Assembly (NCBI RefSeq): GCF_009857605.1 | Contig: NZ_WWCT01000010.1 | Span: 124,001 to 188,000 of the forward strand | From: Duganella levis | Lineage (GTDB): Bacteria; Pseudomonadota; Gammaproteobacteria; Burkholderiales; Burkholderiaceae_D | Direction: 5' to 3' | DNA length: 64,000 bases | Shown here: positions 1 to 12,524 of the stretch, piece by piece | Layout: the number at the start of each line of letters is the position of its first letter | Position numbering within the stretch: the stretch's first letter is position 1 | Made by a program: the position numbers and the translations under genes | The notes under the pieces: generated by a model | Told to the model about the DNA's origin: nothing | Database searches by the model: none | Seen by the model: the letters and a program-made list of their open reading frames with translations, nothing else

Positions 1-3393
<3,393 letters not shown>

Positions 3394-3556
3394 GGACACT
3401 CCGTGAGTGACAGAAAGGGAAAAAATTTCAGGTTTAGCCTGTGTGGCTTAGGCAGTCTGTCACACAGACGAAACCTGAAACTTCTACCATTTCCAGCTGA
3501 TTCAATTGGGACTGCAACGCCGGGAAAACGCTACAAATACGACACAGACGACAAAG

Positions 3557-3609
3557 GAGCCAAAGCCGGATATTCCCTCTTTAACAAGGGAAGTCCGCAG
3601 CTTTGGCTC
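3557..3609 (-). promoter_or_regulatory. rplL-rpoB intergenic double hairpin (likely RNase III/attenuation element)
   Basis: Outer arms GAGCCAAAGC (3557-3566) and GCTTTGGCTC (3600-3609) pair perfectly. Inside them TTCCCT (3573-3578) pairs with AGGGAA (3587-3592). In enterobacteria the rplL-rpoB gap holds an RNase III processing site and a partial terminator that lower rpoB relative to rplL. The position and shape here match that role, which I infer; no T-run follows. Confidence 0.6.
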
Positions 3610-3648
3610 GTGGCGCTAACACAAACTGTTAGCAACCGGTACAGCTTA

Positions 3649-4020
3649 TTACTTCAGTTCGGCCTTGGCGCCAGCTTCTTCCAGCTTTTTCTTAGCGGCT
3701 TCAGCGTCAGCTTTCGACAGGGCTTCTTTTACGGTTTTTGGTGCGCCATCGACCACGTCTTTGGCTTCTTTCAGGCCCAGACCGGTGATTTCGCGAACTG
3801 CTTTAATCACGCCAACTTTGTTCGCGCCGACTTCGGTCAGAACAACGTTGAATTCGGTTTGCTCTTCAGCAGCAGCAGCAACCGCGCCGCCAGCAGCAGG
3901 AGCAGCCATTGCAGCAGCCGATACGCCGAATTTTTCTTCGAAAGCTTTGACCAGGTCGTTCAGGTCCATTACGGACATTTCGCTCACTGCGTTCAGGATG
4001 TCGTCTTTGCTAATTGCCAT
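3649..4020 (-). CDS. rplL: 50S ribosomal protein L7/L12
   Basis: Acidic stalk protein of the large ribosomal subunit, present as dimers bound to L10, which recruits translation GTPases. 123 residues, the usual length. The start [12 protein letters not shown] is chosen at 4020 because GGAG lies 9 bases upstream; an in-frame ATG 12 bases further out (4032) has no such site. The sequence shows the N-terminal dimerisation helix, an Ala-rich hinge (about residues 35-50, [13 protein letters not shown]) and the globular C-terminal domain with [16 protein letters not shown]. It lies 94 bp after rplJ and before the rpoB leader, in the standard order. Confidence 0.98.
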   Translation of the reverse strand: MAISKDDILNAVSEMSVMDLNDLVKAFEEKFGVSAAAMAAPAAGGAVAAAAEEQTEFNVVLTEVGANKVGVIKAVREITGLGLKEAKDVVDGAPKTVKEALSKADAEAAKKKLEEAGAKAELK

Positions 4021-4114
4021 TTGAAACTCCAATAATTTTTTGATTCGTTAATACATCAGAATGCTACTTGATAAAAAACCCGCGCCGGCGCCAGGGCCGG
4101 CACGCAACGGCCTA

Positions 4115-4648
4115 TTAGGCTGCTGGGGCTTCTTCTGCTGCAACTTCTGCAACAGGAGCGCCTTCGGATTTTTTCGCTGCCAGAGCAGCCAGACCACGTG
4201 CAAAGCCCGACACCGGAGCCAGCATAACGCCCAACAGCTGCGAGATGAGGACTTCACGGCTAGGAATGCTCGCCAACGCGGTAACAGCGGACTTGTCCAG
4301 CTGTTTGCCTGCGTAGTTACCGGCAGTGATGACCAGTTTGTCGTTGGTTTTAGCGAAGTCGTTGATGACTTTAGCTGCTGCAACGGCATCGTCCGAGATC
4401 GAATAGATCAGCGGACCGGTCATGCTGTCTGCCAGGGCGGCAAATTGCGTGCCTTCGACGGCGCGACGAGCGAGGGTGTTTTTCAACACTCGCAGGTACA
4501 CGCCTTGAGCGCGCGCTTTGGCACGGAGTTGCGTCAAGTGAGCAACCTGGATGCCACGATACTCGGCCACGACGATAGTTTGCGCAGTTGCTACTTTTGC
4601 GGAAACTTCGGCGACTACGGCCTTTTTGTCATTCAGATTGAGACCCAC
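4115..4648 (-). CDS. rplJ: 50S ribosomal protein L10
   Basis: Base of the ribosomal L7/L12 stalk and autoregulator of its own operon in known bacteria. 177 residues. I choose a GTG start at 4648 ([15 protein letters not shown]), which has an AAGGAGA site 7 bases upstream; the longer frame to 4702 has no ribosome site. The N-terminal RNA-binding part contains VAEYRG and LKNTLARRA; the C-terminus is the acidic Ala-rich L12-binding helix ending EEAPAA. It lies downstream of a 314-bp structured leader after rplA. Confidence 0.97.
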   Translation of the reverse strand: MGLNLNDKKAVVAEVSAKVATAQTIVVAEYRGIQVAHLTQLRAKARAQGVYLRVLKNTLARRAVEGTQFAALADSMTGPLIYSISDDAVAAAKVINDFAKTNDKLVITAGNYAGKQLDKSAVTALASIPSREVLISQLLGVMLAPVSGFARGLAALAAKKSEGAPVAEVAAEEAPAA

Positions 4649-4962
4649 GGTCAATCTCCTTAAATGATCGCCGGCGAAATTGCCGGCCATCGGTTCGAAC
4701 AACGGCGTCCGAGGTTAGGAGTCCAATGGACTGCAAAACTTGATCGGGAACACCATCTGCGTTGGGTGAAACATTCAATTAACCGGATGCCTACCTGATG
4801 CACCTGGCCCAACGGTCTTTGATTGCGGCTGCTGCCGAAACAGCAGCCATCCCAAAGAACTGCGCCGAGCTTTTCAGCTTGACGACTAAAACTTTAACCA
4901 GCGGTGCCAGGGTCTAACACGCTGCGCGTGTCAGCTCCTGGAACACCGGAAGTTGGTATAAC
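4649..4962 (-). promoter_or_regulatory. rplJ leader, candidate L10-binding autoregulatory RNA
   Basis: The 314 bp between rplA and rplJ contain no gene. A strong stem is visible: GGCTGCTG (4827-4834) pairs with CAGCAGCC (4841-4848), extended by TCTTTG (4816-4821) with CAAAGA (4853-4858). A second small hairpin, ACACGC/GCGTGT, lies at 4917-4931. Neither is followed by a T-run, so they are not intrinsic terminators. In many bacteria this leader binds L10-L12 and represses rplJL translation; that role here is inferred from position. Confidence 0.55.
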
Positions 4963-5661
4963 TTAAGCAGCAGCCAGGGTAGCCTGGTCAACACGGACGC
5001 CAGCGCCCATGGTCGACGACAGGGAAACCTTGCGCAGGTACACGCCTTTCGACGAGGCTGGCTTGGCTTTGTTCAGCGCGTCGATCAGGGCAACCAGGTT
5101 GCTCTTCAGATCAGCGTCAGCGAACGATTTGCGGCCGATGGTCGCGTGGATGATACCGGCTTTGTCGGTACGGTACTGAACCTGGCCAGCTTTCGCGTTT
5201 TTCACGGCGGTAGCGACGTCAGGGGTAACGGTGCCGACTTTCGGGTTAGGCATCAGGCCGCGTGGGCCCAGGATCTGACCCAGGGTACCAACGATACGCA
5301 TGGTGTCTGGCGAAGCGATGACGATATCGAAAGGCATGTCGCCGGCTTTGACGCGCTCGGCCAGGTCTTCCATACCAACGACGTCGGCGCCAGCGGCTTT
5401 AGCAGCTTCGGCTTTGTCGCCCGAAGCGAACACAGCTACGCGAACGGTTTTGCCGGTGCCAGCTGGCAGCACGACGGAACCACGCACAACCTGGTCCGAT
5501 TTCTTAGGATCCACGCCCAGTTGGACCGACACGTCGATCGATTCATTGAACTTGGCGGTGGCCAGTTCTTTGATCAGAGCAACAGCGTTGTCGAACGAGT
5601 AGTTCTTGGTGGTATCAACTTTAGCTTTGATAGCTTTTGCGCGTTTGGACAGTTTTGCCAT
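4963..5661 (-). CDS. rplA: 50S ribosomal protein L1
   Basis: L1 stalk protein of the large subunit, involved in E-site tRNA release; in well-studied bacteria it represses translation of the rplK-rplA mRNA. 232 residues, full length. It starts [15 protein letters not shown] and carries the family signature [20 protein letters not shown] near residues 114-133, with [12 protein letters not shown] following. Only 2 bp separate it from the rplK stop, so the two are co-transcribed and probably translationally coupled. Nothing unusual is seen. Confidence 0.98.
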   Translation of the reverse strand: MAKLSKRAKAIKAKVDTTKNYSFDNAVALIKELATAKFNESIDVSVQLGVDPKKSDQVVRGSVVLPAGTGKTVRVAVFASGDKAEAAKAAGADVVGMEDLAERVKAGDMPFDIVIASPDTMRIVGTLGQILGPRGLMPNPKVGTVTPDVATAVKNAKAGQVQYRTDKAGIIHATIGRKSFADADLKSNLVALIDALNKAKPASSKGVYLRKVSLSSTMGAGVRVDQATLAAA

Positions 5662-5663
5662 GA

Positions 5664-6095
5664 TTACACACCTTCCACGGTAATGCCCATCGAACGTGCG
5701 GAACCAGCGATGGTGCGTACAGCAGCATCCAGGTCGGCAGCGGTCAGATCAGGGGTTTTCAGTTTCGCGATTTCTTCGGCCTGGGCGCGGGTCAGCTTAC
5801 CGACTTTGTCGGTATGTGGCTTCGGCGAACCTTTGGTGATGCCCGAATGTTTCTTGATCAGGAAGGTCGCTGGCGGCGTCTTCATGACGAAGGTGAACGA
5901 TTTGTCGGCGAAAGCGGTGATCACGACTGGGATAGGCATGCCTGGTTCCATACCTTGGGTCTGCGCGTTGAACGCTTTGCAGAATTCCATGATGTTCAGA
6001 CCGCGTTGACCCAGCGCTGGGCCGATCGGTGGGGATGGGTTTGCTTTACCAGCTGGTACTTGCAGCTTGATAAAACCAATGATTTTCTTTGCCAT
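5664..6095 (-). CDS. rplK: 50S ribosomal protein L11
   Basis: Ribosomal protein of the GTPase-associated centre that binds 23S rRNA and is needed for RelA-dependent stringent signalling. 143 residues, full length. Start [20 protein letters not shown], with the Pro-rich N-terminal switch region ([13 protein letters not shown]) and a C-terminal RNA-binding domain containing [12 protein letters not shown]. It is the first ribosomal protein gene after nusG (121-bp gap holding a GC-rich hairpin) and lies 2 bp ahead of rplA. Confidence 0.98.
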   Translation of the reverse strand: MAKKIIGFIKLQVPAGKANPSPPIGPALGQRGLNIMEFCKAFNAQTQGMEPGMPIPVVITAFADKSFTFVMKTPPATFLIKKHSGITKGSPKPHTDKVGKLTRAQAEEIAKLKTPDLTAADLDAAVRTIAGSARSMGITVEGV

Positions 6096-6126
6096 GATGG
6101 CTCCTATCTTGGATATGAGTAGTAGC

Positions 6127-6157
6127 GCCCCACACTGCGTATGCTGCAGGGCGGGGC
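6127..6157 (-). promoter_or_regulatory. GC-rich hairpin in the nusG-rplK gap
   Basis: GCCCC (6127-6131) and GGGGC (6153-6157) close a stem that continues inward with ACTGC/GCAGG-type pairing around a TATGCT loop. No T-run follows. It sits 32 bases upstream of the rplK start codon, where L1-dependent translational control of rplK-rplA acts in other bacteria. Function is inferred. Confidence 0.4.
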
Positions 6158-6216
6158 TCCTCTTTTGCCAGATGCACTAGGGTTTTGACACCGTCGCCCG
6201 CTCTGGCGAACGGTAT

Positions 6217-6834
6217 TTAGACTTTTTCGACCTGGCCGAATTCGAGTTCGACTGGTGTGGCGCGGCCAAAAATGGTGACCGAGACGCGCACTTTCGATTT
6301 CTCGTAGTTGACTTCCTCGACATTGCCGTTGAAGTCGGTGAACGGACCATCCTTGATGCGGACTTGCTCGCCCACTTCGTACAGCACTTTCGGCCGTGGC
6401 TTCTCGACGCCTTCTTGCATCTGCTGCATGATCTTGTCGATCTCGCGCGCCGGGATCGGCGTCGGCTTGTTCGATTTGCCGCCGATGAAGCCGGTCACTT
6501 TGCTGGTGTTTTTCACCAGGTGCCAGGTTTCGTCGGTCATTTCCATCTCGACCAGCACGTAGCCAGGGAAGAAACGACGCTCGGTGACCGATTTCTGGCC
6601 ATTGCGCACTTCGACCACTTCTTCGGTCGGCACCAGGATCTGGCCAAACTGTTCTTGCATGCCGGCGCGCTCGACGCGCTCGGTCAGCGCGCGCTGCACG
6701 CTTTTTTCCATGCCGGAGTATGCATGCACAACGTACCAGCGCTTGTTGCTGACTGGCACGCTGACGGGCGCCGCTTCTTGAGCGGCCTCTGCCGGGATTT
6801 CACCGGTCGCATCATCTTGCACGTTTTCGCTCAT
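6217..6834 (-). CDS. nusG: Transcription termination/antitermination factor NusG
   Basis: Elongation factor that binds RNA polymerase through its NGN domain and couples to Rho or ribosomal S10 through its KOW domain. 205 residues. A variable acidic extension of about 30 residues precedes the conserved [17 protein letters not shown] start of the NGN domain. [13 protein letters not shown] and the C-terminal KOW motif ([13 protein letters not shown]) are present. Its ATG shares a base with the secE stop codon (TAATG at 6832-6836), so translation is coupled. It precedes rplK in the same operon. Confidence 0.98.
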   Translation of the reverse strand: MSENVQDDATGEIPAEAAQEAAPVSVPVSNKRWYVVHAYSGMEKSVQRALTERVERAGMQEQFGQILVPTEEVVEVRNGQKSVTERRFFPGYVLVEMEMTDETWHLVKNTSKVTGFIGGKSNKPTPIPAREIDKIMQQMQEGVEKPRPKVLYEVGEQVRIKDGPFTDFNGNVEEVNYEKSKVRVSVTIFGRATPVELEFGQVEKV

Positions 6835-7217
6835 TATTTTCGTATGCCCAGAATGACGTCGTACAACAAGAATTCCAGAGTCTTATCCGTGCCCCACAGG
6901 AACACTGCCATCACCAGCACGAAGGCAAACACGATGCCGGTGATCTGGGTCGCTTCGCGACGGGTAGGCCAGACGACCTTTTTCGTCTCGCGAACAGCTT
7001 CTTTGGCAAAATTCAGGAAATCACGGCCAGTCGACGAAGTCCACAAGATCAAAACGGCAAAAGCCAAACCAGCCACAAGTGCGCCTGCGCGTACCAGAGC
7101 TGGTTTGTCCGACAGGTAATAGAACCCTATCACGCCCACGATTGCAATGGCGATCGCCAGTACAACCTTAATCTTGTCATTCGACGTGCTGACGGTCTGC
7201 ACGGATTGATTAGACAT
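6834..7217 (-). CDS. secE: Preprotein translocase subunit SecE
   Basis: Inner-membrane clamp of the SecYEG translocon. 127 residues with three predicted membrane segments (about 18-35, 43-60 and 95-115), like the enterobacterial long form. The conserved cytoplasmic amphipathic stretch ([20 protein letters not shown]) comes just before the last membrane helix. Its stop codon overlaps the nusG start. tRNA-Trp lies 35 bp upstream, and both appear to be read from the promoter at 7352-7380. Confidence 0.97.
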   Translation of the reverse strand: MSNQSVQTVSTSNDKIKVVLAIAIAIVGVIGFYYLSDKPALVRAGALVAGLAFAVLILWTSSTGRDFLNFAKEAVRETKKVVWPTRREATQITGIVFAFVLVMAVFLWGTDKTLEFLLYDVILGIRK

Positions 7218-7252
7218 TTATATTTACTTTCGGTGCCCTGCACCAGATTCGG

Positions 7253-7328
7253 TGGCAGGGGCGGAGGGCCTCGAACCCCCAACCTTCGGTTTTGGAGACC
7301 GACGCTCTGCCAATTGAGCTACGCCCCT
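7253..7328 (-). tRNA. tRNA-Trp (anticodon CCA)
   Basis: 76 nt including an encoded 3' CCA (7253-7255). Acceptor arms AGGGGCG and CGCCCCT pair fully, and the anticodon loop is CTCCAAA. The T-arm carries GTTCGAG. It is co-transcribed with secE-nusG, a conserved arrangement. Confidence 0.98.
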
Positions 7329-7351
7329 ACATAAAACTACAAAGGATCGCG

Positions 7352-7380
7352 ATTATACCACCCGGACACCCGGGTGGCAA
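7352..7380 (-). promoter_or_regulatory. Sigma70 promoter for tRNA-Trp-secE-nusG, with a dyad in the spacer
   Basis: -35 TTGCCA (7375-7380), 17-bp spacer, perfect -10 TATAAT (7352-7357), 23 bases before the tRNA-Trp 5' end. An 8-bp perfect inverted repeat, CCACCCGG-N4-CCGGGTGG (7358-7377), fills the spacer and overlaps the -35 box. The palindrome could also fold in tuf read-through RNA, but the following TATAATCGCG is not a terminator T-run. Confidence 0.8.
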
Positions 7381-7392
7381 TCTCATATCCTA

Positions 7393-8583
7393 TTAGGCCA
7401 GGATCTTGGCTACGACGCCTGCGCCTACGGTACGGCCACCTTCGCGGATTGCGAAGCGCAGACCTTCTTCCATCGCGATCGGGTTGATCAGCTTGACGGT
7501 GATCGACACGTTATCGCCTGGCATAACCATTTCTTTGTCCTGTGGCAGTTCGATCGAACCGGTCACGTCAGTCGTACGGAAGTAGAACTGTGGACGATAG
7601 TTGTTGAAGAACGGAGTGTGACGACCGCCTTCGTCTTTCGACAGCACGTAGATCTCGCCGGTGAAGTGGTTGTGCGGCTTGATCGAGCCTGGTTTTGCCA
7701 GAACTTGACCACGTTGCACGTCTTCACGCTTGGTGCCGCGCAGCAGCAGACCAACGTTGTCGCCTGCTTGACCCTGGTCCAGCAGTTTGCGGAACATTTC
7801 CACGCCGGTGCAGGTGGTTTTGACGGTGTCAACGATACCGACGATTTCGATCTCTTCGCCGACTTTGATGATACCGCGCTCAACACGACCGGTTACCACG
7901 GTGCCGCGACCCGAGATCGAGAACACGTCTTCCACTGGCATCAGGAAGGCGCCGTCCACTGCGCGCTCTGGCGTAGGGATGTAGCTGTCCAGTGCATCGG
8001 CCAGGGCCATGATGGCTTGCTCGCCCAGTGGGCCGGTGTCGCCGTCCAGTGCTTTACGTGCCGAACCTTTGATGATTGGCAGGTCGTCGCCTGGGAACTC
8101 GTATTTCGAAAGCAACTCACGCACTTCCATTTCAACCAGTTCCAGCAGCTCTTCGTCATCCACCAGATCGCATTTGTTCAGGAACACGACGATGTATGGC
8201 ACGCCAACCTGGCGGGCCAGCAGGATGTGCTCGCGGGTCTGCGGCATTGGGCCGTCAGCTGCGGAGCAAACCAGGATCGCGCCGTCCATCTGCGCTGCAC
8301 CGGTAATCATGTTTTTGATGTAGTCGGCGTGACCTGGGCAGTCAACGTGAGCGTAGTGACGTGCGGCGGTTTCGTACTCGACGTGTGCGGTGTTGATGGT
8401 AATACCGCGTGCTTTTTCTTCTGGTGCTGCATCGATCTGGTCGTAAGCTTTAGCTTCGCCGCCGAATTTTTTCGACAGAACGGTAGCGATCGCAGCGGTC
8501 AGGGTGGTCTTGCCGTGGTCGACGTGGCCGATGGTGCCGACGTTAACGTGCGGCTTGGTCCGCTCGAATTTCTCTTTTGCCAT
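7393..8583 (-). CDS. tuf: Elongation factor Tu
   Basis: GTPase that delivers aminoacyl-tRNA to the ribosome. 396 residues, full length. GTP-binding motifs are complete: GHVDHGKT (P-loop), DCPGHADY (switch II) and NKCD. The C-terminal domains follow with [22 protein letters not shown] lies just upstream of the ATG. It sits between tRNA-Thr and tRNA-Trp; betaproteobacteria usually have a second copy in the str operon, so this would be the tRNA-linked copy (often named tufB/tuf2). Confidence 0.98.
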   Translation of the reverse strand: MAKEKFERTKPHVNVGTIGHVDHGKTTLTAAIATVLSKKFGGEAKAYDQIDAAPEEKARGITINTAHVEYETAARHYAHVDCPGHADYIKNMITGAAQMDGAILVCSAADGPMPQTREHILLARQVGVPYIVVFLNKCDLVDDEELLELVEMEVRELLSKYEFPGDDLPIIKGSARKALDGDTGPLGEQAIMALADALDSYIPTPERAVDGAFLMPVEDVFSISGRGTVVTGRVERGIIKVGEEIEIVGIVDTVKTTCTGVEMFRKLLDQGQAGDNVGLLLRGTKREDVQRGQVLAKPGSIKPHNHFTGEIYVLSKDEGGRHTPFFNNYRPQFYFRTTDVTGSIELPQDKEMVMPGDNVSITVKLINPIAMEEGLRFAIREGGRTVGAGVVAKILA

Positions 8584-8668
8584 TTTAGACTCCTAACGAT
8601 TTGTGTGATTGGCAGGGAACCCTGCCCGACTGTCTTGATAGTGCTGCCGTACTGCGTACTGCGAATTC

Positions 8669-8743
<75 letters not shown>

Positions 8744-8790
8744 TTATTTGAACTACTTTTTGGTGTTTGCACACCAGACTGCAACAACAC

Positions 8791-8864
8791 TGGAGCGGGT
8801 GAAGGGAATCGAACCCTCGTCATAAGCTTGGAAGGCTTCAGCTCTACCATTGAGCTACACCCGC
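8791..8864 (-). tRNA. tRNA-Gly (anticodon TCC)
   Basis: 74 nt with encoded CCA (8791-8793). The acceptor GCGGGTG pairs with CACCCGC. The anticodon stem GAAGC/GCTT(A) encloses CTTCCAA. It is the middle tRNA of the Tyr-Gly-Thr cluster ahead of tuf. Confidence 0.98.
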
Positions 8865-8922
8865 GAGGTATTGGTTCAATTCATTTCACTTTACTGCGCC
8901 ACTCAGTCTTCTTGCAAAAACT

Positions 8923-9007
8923 TGGTGGAGGGGACTGGATTCGAACCAGTGTACTCTGAGAGAACGGATTTACAGTCCGTCGCCTTTAACCACTCGGCCA
9001 CCCCTCC
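8923..9007 (-). tRNA. tRNA-Tyr (anticodon GTA)
   Basis: 85 nt type II tRNA with a long variable arm and encoded CCA (8923-8925). The acceptor GGAGGGG pairs with CCCCTCC. The anticodon loop is CTGTAAA. It is the first gene of the tRNA-tuf transcription unit. Confidence 0.98.
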
Positions 9008-9021
9008 GCGAGGAACCGCAG

Positions 9022-9050
9022 AGTATGAAGCAATTTTCTCAAACCGTCAA
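9022..9050 (-). promoter_or_regulatory. Sigma70 promoter for tRNA-Tyr-Gly-Thr-tuf
   Basis: -35 TTGACG (9045-9050), 17-bp spacer, -10 CATACT (9022-9027), then a GC-rich CTGCGG discriminator about 15 bases before the mature tRNA-Tyr. Strong boxes with a GC-rich discriminator are typical of growth-rate and ppGpp-controlled stable RNA promoters (inference). Confidence 0.8.
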
Positions 9051-9203
9051 CGCTTTTTTCACCTCATCGGTGCAGTGTTCACAGTTCGTCTGCTTCGGGG
9101 CGAGATTTTAAACTCACCAACTGCAAAAGTGCAAGTGTTGTTTTTATGTTGCATGTTTTCCTATACAATCGATTGAACCAATGAGACTCCTGGAGCCCTG
9201 CGT

Positions 9204-12200
9204 TTGAACAATCGAAGCGGTCGCTGGCCTACCCTGCTGTTCGCCAACCTGGCCTTGTGGGGCCTGTATTTCCTCACCGGCCGCCTCGGCCTGCTGCTGG
9301 CGCTGCCGCCCGGCTATGCCTCCCCCATCTTCCTGCCCGCCGGCATTGCCCTGGCCGCCTGCGTGGTCGGCGGCGCCCGCCTGCTGCCGGGCGTGGCGCT
9401 CGGCTCGCTGGCGGTCAACCTGGTCTACCCCTCGCTCAGCGCCACCGGCATCACCGTCAGCGCCCTGCTCGGCGCCGGCGCACCGGCGCTGGGTGCGGCC
9501 TTGCAGGCATGGGCCGGCAGCACCCTGTTCCGCCGCTACATCGACCCGGCCATCGGCTCCGGCCGCGACGTCGTCCGCTTCATCTTGCTGGCGGCCTGCG
9601 TCACCCTGGTGTCGAGCACGGTATCGCTGTCCGGCATGATGGCGCTCGGCATTTTGCAACGCGAAACCTTGGCGGCCGACTGGCTGGCGTGGTGGATGGG
9701 CGACACCATCGGCATCCTGCTGGCGGCGCCGCTGACCTGGATCGTCATCGGCCGCCCGCGCGCGCTGTGGGCGCGGCGCCGCCTGCTGGTCGGGCTGCCG
9801 CTGATGCTGTCGGCGGCCGCCTTCATCGCCATCTACCTGCAGGCCGACCGCTGGGAAAACAACCAGCAGCTGCAAACCTTCCGCCTCAAGGCACAGCAGA
9901 CCGGCGACTTGCTGCAAGCGCAATTCAGCGAGCACGAACGTTTCATCTACGCCATGGCCAAGGCCCTCAACGACCCGCGCCGCAGCATCAACGCCGAAGA
10001 CTTCGGCAACCTGGCGCATGGCTACCTCGACCAGCGCCCCGAACTGATGTCGATGGCCTGGCTGACGCCGGTGGCCGACAGCGAACGCAACGCCTTTGAA
10101 GCGTGGGCGCGCCAGCATGTCGCCCCCGACTACGCCATCCGCGAACGCAACCCGGCCGGCGACTTCCTGGTCTCCAACCAGCGCGAGCGCTACTTCGTCT
10201 CCACCTTCATCGAGCCGGAACCGAGCCGCCGCTACCTCGGCCTCGACTTCCTGCACGACCCGCAACGGCGCGCCGCGCTGGAGCGCGCCATCCAGTCCGG
10301 CCAGCCGACCGCCACGGCGCCGCTGCAACTGATACCCGGCGCCGCCAGCACCGGCCTGTTGCTGCTGCAAACCGTCTACCCGCCCAGCAGTCACCGGCAG
10401 GCGGTCGGCTCGCTGCTGATCTCGATGCAGTTCGACGCCTACCTGAACCAGGCGCTGAAGCGCTCCGAATTCCCCCACTTCCTGCTGCGCTTTGAAGACA
10501 CCGACGACGACGGCCCACACCGCCTGGTGCAGGACACACTGCAACGCGAGGTCGAAGCGGGCGACTTCCAGCGCCAGCTGCACTTCGGCGGCCGCATCTA
10601 CGAACTGACGCTGGCGCCGACCCCGGCCTACCTGCAACAGCAGCGCGGCTGGCAAAGCTGGACCGTGCTGACCTGCGGCCTGCTGCTGAGCGGCCTGCTG
10701 GGCACCCTGATGATGCTGATCAGCGGCGAACGCGCCCGCATCCAGGCCGAAGTGAAAGACTCCACCTCCCGCCTGCGCCAGCGCGAAGCGCGCCTGCAAG
10801 CGATCCTCAACAAAGCGGCCGACGCCATCCTCACCATCGACAGCAACGGCACGCTGATGTCGGCCAACGCCGCCGCCGGCCGCCTGTTCGGCTACGCTCC
10901 CGAGAAGATGGGCGCGCTGCCGCTGGACAGGCTGATTCCGGTCGGCGTCGGCGAAGCGGCCGGGCTGGACGCGGCCGGCCTGCTGCGCATGATCGCCTGC
11001 GGCGTCACCCACGAATACGAACTGCCCGGCTGGCGCAGCGACGGCAGCGAATTCCCGCTGGCGATGTCGGTGTCGGAAGTGGAATTGCCGGACGAGCACC
11101 TGTTCGTCGCCATCCTGCACGACCTGACCGAACAGCACCTGGCGCAGGAACGCATCCACCGCCTGGCCCACCACGACACCCTGACCGGGCTGGCGAATCG
11201 CCTGTCGCTCAACCTGCGGCTGGAGCAATTGCTGGCGCAGACGCGCCGCAGCGGCGGCATGGCGGCGGTGCTGTTCATCGACCTCGACCACTTCAAGAAA
11301 ATCAACGACACCCACGGCCACGAAACCGGCGACATGCTGCTGATCGCCGTCTCGCAGCGCCTGCAGGAACTGCTGCGCGAAGTCGACACCATCGCCCGCC
11401 TGGGCGGCGACGAGTTCATCGTCGTCACCGACGGCTCGGTCACGCCGGACGAGGCCTCCAACATCGCCGTGCGCATCGTCGACGCCCTGACCGCGCCGTA
11501 CCACCTGAACGGCAAGACCGTGCACAGCGGCGCCAGCGTCGGCGTCGCCATGTTCCCGACCGACGGCGAAGACGCCGGCACCCTGATGCGCCACGCGGAC
11601 ACCGCCATGTACGCCGCCAAGAGCGAGGGGCGCGGCAACTTCCAGTTCTTCTCGGAAGAAATGAACAGCGCCACCCACGAGCGCCTGATGCTGGAAAACC
11701 GCCTGTGGCAGGCGCTGGAGCAGAACGAATTCGAACTGTATCTGCAACCGCAGATCGAACTGGCGACGCAGCGCATCATCGGCGCCGAAGCGCTGCTGCG
11801 CTGGCACCATCCCGAGCTGGGCATGGTGGGGCCGGACCGCTTCATTCCGATCGCCGAAGAATCCGGCCTGATCATCCCGCTGGGCGACTGGGTGCTGCAA
11901 CGCGCCTGCACCCTGCTGCACGCGTGGCGCGCGCCGGGGCTGTCGCATCTGCGGCTGGCGGTCAACCTGTCGGCGCGCCAGTGCCACGGACCGGGCCTGC
12001 TGCCGCACCTGGACCGCATGCTGCACAGCCACGGCATCGACCCGGCCTTGCTGGAATTGGAGATTACCGAATCGGCGGCGATGCAGGACCCGGAACGCAG
12101 CCGCGCGCTGCTGATCGAATTGCGTTCGCGCGGCATCAAGGTCGCGATTGACGACTTCGGCACCGGCTACTCATCGCTGAGCTACCTGAAGCTGTTTGAA

Positions 12201-12458
12201 ATCGACCGCATCAAGATCGACCGCGGTTTCGTCAAGGATATCGAGAGCGATCCGAACGATGCCGTGATCGTCGCCGCCACCATTGCACTGGCGCACTCGC
12301 TGGGACTGGAAGTGATTGCCGAAGGCGTGGAAACCGAAGCCCAGCGCGACTTCCTGCGCGCCAAGCAATGCGATGAAGCCCAGGGCTACCTGTTCGCCCG
12401 CCCGATGCCGGTCGCGCAATTCGAAGCCATGGTCCTCACCGCCGAAGTACCCGCCTAA
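9204..12458 (+). CDS. Membrane-bound MASE1-CHASE-PAS-GGDEF-EAL c-di-GMP enzyme
   Basis: Probable dual diguanylate cyclase/c-di-GMP phosphodiesterase, 1084 residues. I take a TTG start with GGAG 8 bases upstream, because no in-frame ATG precedes the first membrane helix. Order: multi-helix MASE1-like membrane region (about 8-210), periplasmic CHASE-like domain (about 220-470), a membrane helix near 485-505, a PAS domain (about 525-640), GGDEF and EAL. GGDEF is intact at 734-738, preceded by REVD five residues upstream, a canonical inhibitory I-site. EAL (862-864) is followed by ELEITES, DDFGTG, IKIDRGF, EGVET and the late Gln, so the phosphodiesterase should be active too. It converges on an HD-GYP regulator across a palindrome. 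Confidence 0.93.
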   Translation: MNNRSGRWPTLLFANLALWGLYFLTGRLGLLLALPPGYASPIFLPAGIALAACVVGGARLLPGVALGSLAVNLVYPSLSATGITVSALLGAGAPALGAALQAWAGSTLFRRYIDPAIGSGRDVVRFILLAACVTLVSSTVSLSGMMALGILQRETLAADWLAWWMGDTIGILLAAPLTWIVIGRPRALWARRRLLVGLPLMLSAAAFIAIYLQADRWENNQQLQTFRLKAQQTGDLLQAQFSEHERFIYAMAKALNDPRRSINAEDFGNLAHGYLDQRPELMSMAWLTPVADSERNAFEAWARQHVAPDYAIRERNPAGDFLVSNQRERYFVSTFIEPEPSRRYLGLDFLHDPQRRAALERAIQSGQPTATAPLQLIPGAASTGLLLLQTVYPPSSHRQAVGSLLISMQFDAYLNQALKRSEFPHFLLRFEDTDDDGPHRLVQDTLQREVEAGDFQRQLHFGGRIYELTLAPTPAYLQQQRGWQSWTVLTCGLLLSGLLGTLMMLISGERARIQAEVKDSTSRLRQREARLQAILNKAADAILTIDSNGTLMSANAAAGRLFGYAPEKMGALPLDRLIPVGVGEAAGLDAAGLLRMIACGVTHEYELPGWRSDGSEFPLAMSVSEVELPDEHLFVAILHDLTEQHLAQERIHRLAHHDTLTGLANRLSLNLRLEQLLAQTRRSGGMAAVLFIDLDHFKKINDTHGHETGDMLLIAVSQRLQELLREVDTIARLGGDEFIVVTDGSVTPDEASNIAVRIVDALTAPYHLNGKTVHSGASVGVAMFPTDGEDAGTLMRHADTAMYAAKSEGRGNFQFFSEEMNSATHERLMLENRLWQALEQNEFELYLQPQIELATQRIIGAEALLRWHHPELGMVGPDRFIPIAEESGLIIPLGDWVLQRACTLLHAWRAPGLSHLRLAVNLSARQCHGPGLLPHLDRMLHSHGIDPALLELEITESAAMQDPERSRALLIELRSRGIKVAIDDFGTGYSSLSYLKLFEIDRIKIDRGFVKDIESDPNDAVIVAATIALAHSLGLEVIAEGVETEAQRDFLRAKQCDEAQGYLFARPMPVAQFEAMVLTAEVPA

Positions 12459-12524
12459 ATCCGGGGTCAGGTCCGGCACTTGGACACGAACTCATGTCCA
12501 AGTGCCGGACCTGACCCCGGATTT
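12457..12524. repeat. Perfect 30-nt-arm palindrome between convergent genes (REP-like/bidirectional terminator)
   Basis: Arms 12457-12486 and 12495-12524 are exact reverse complements around an 8-nt loop (12487-12494). The core includes GGGGTCAGGTCCGGCACT. It begins inside the TAA stop of the GGDEF-EAL gene and ends on the last base of the HD-GYP stop. TTTTATTCT follows on the plus side. It can fold on either strand. The GGGGTCAGGTCC-type core resembles dispersed REP hairpins of related genomes; that assignment is from memory. Confidence 0.75.

Noticed and set aside
7358..7377. GC-rich inverted repeat after tuf as an intrinsic terminator
   Set aside because: It is followed by TATAATCGCG rather than a T-run and coincides with promoter spacing; a promoter-associated dyad fits better.
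9144..12032. 962-codon open frame opposite the GGDEF-EAL gene
   Set aside because: The Gln/Arg/Ala/Val-rich composition is the complement of GC-rich codons; no ribosome site and no motif.
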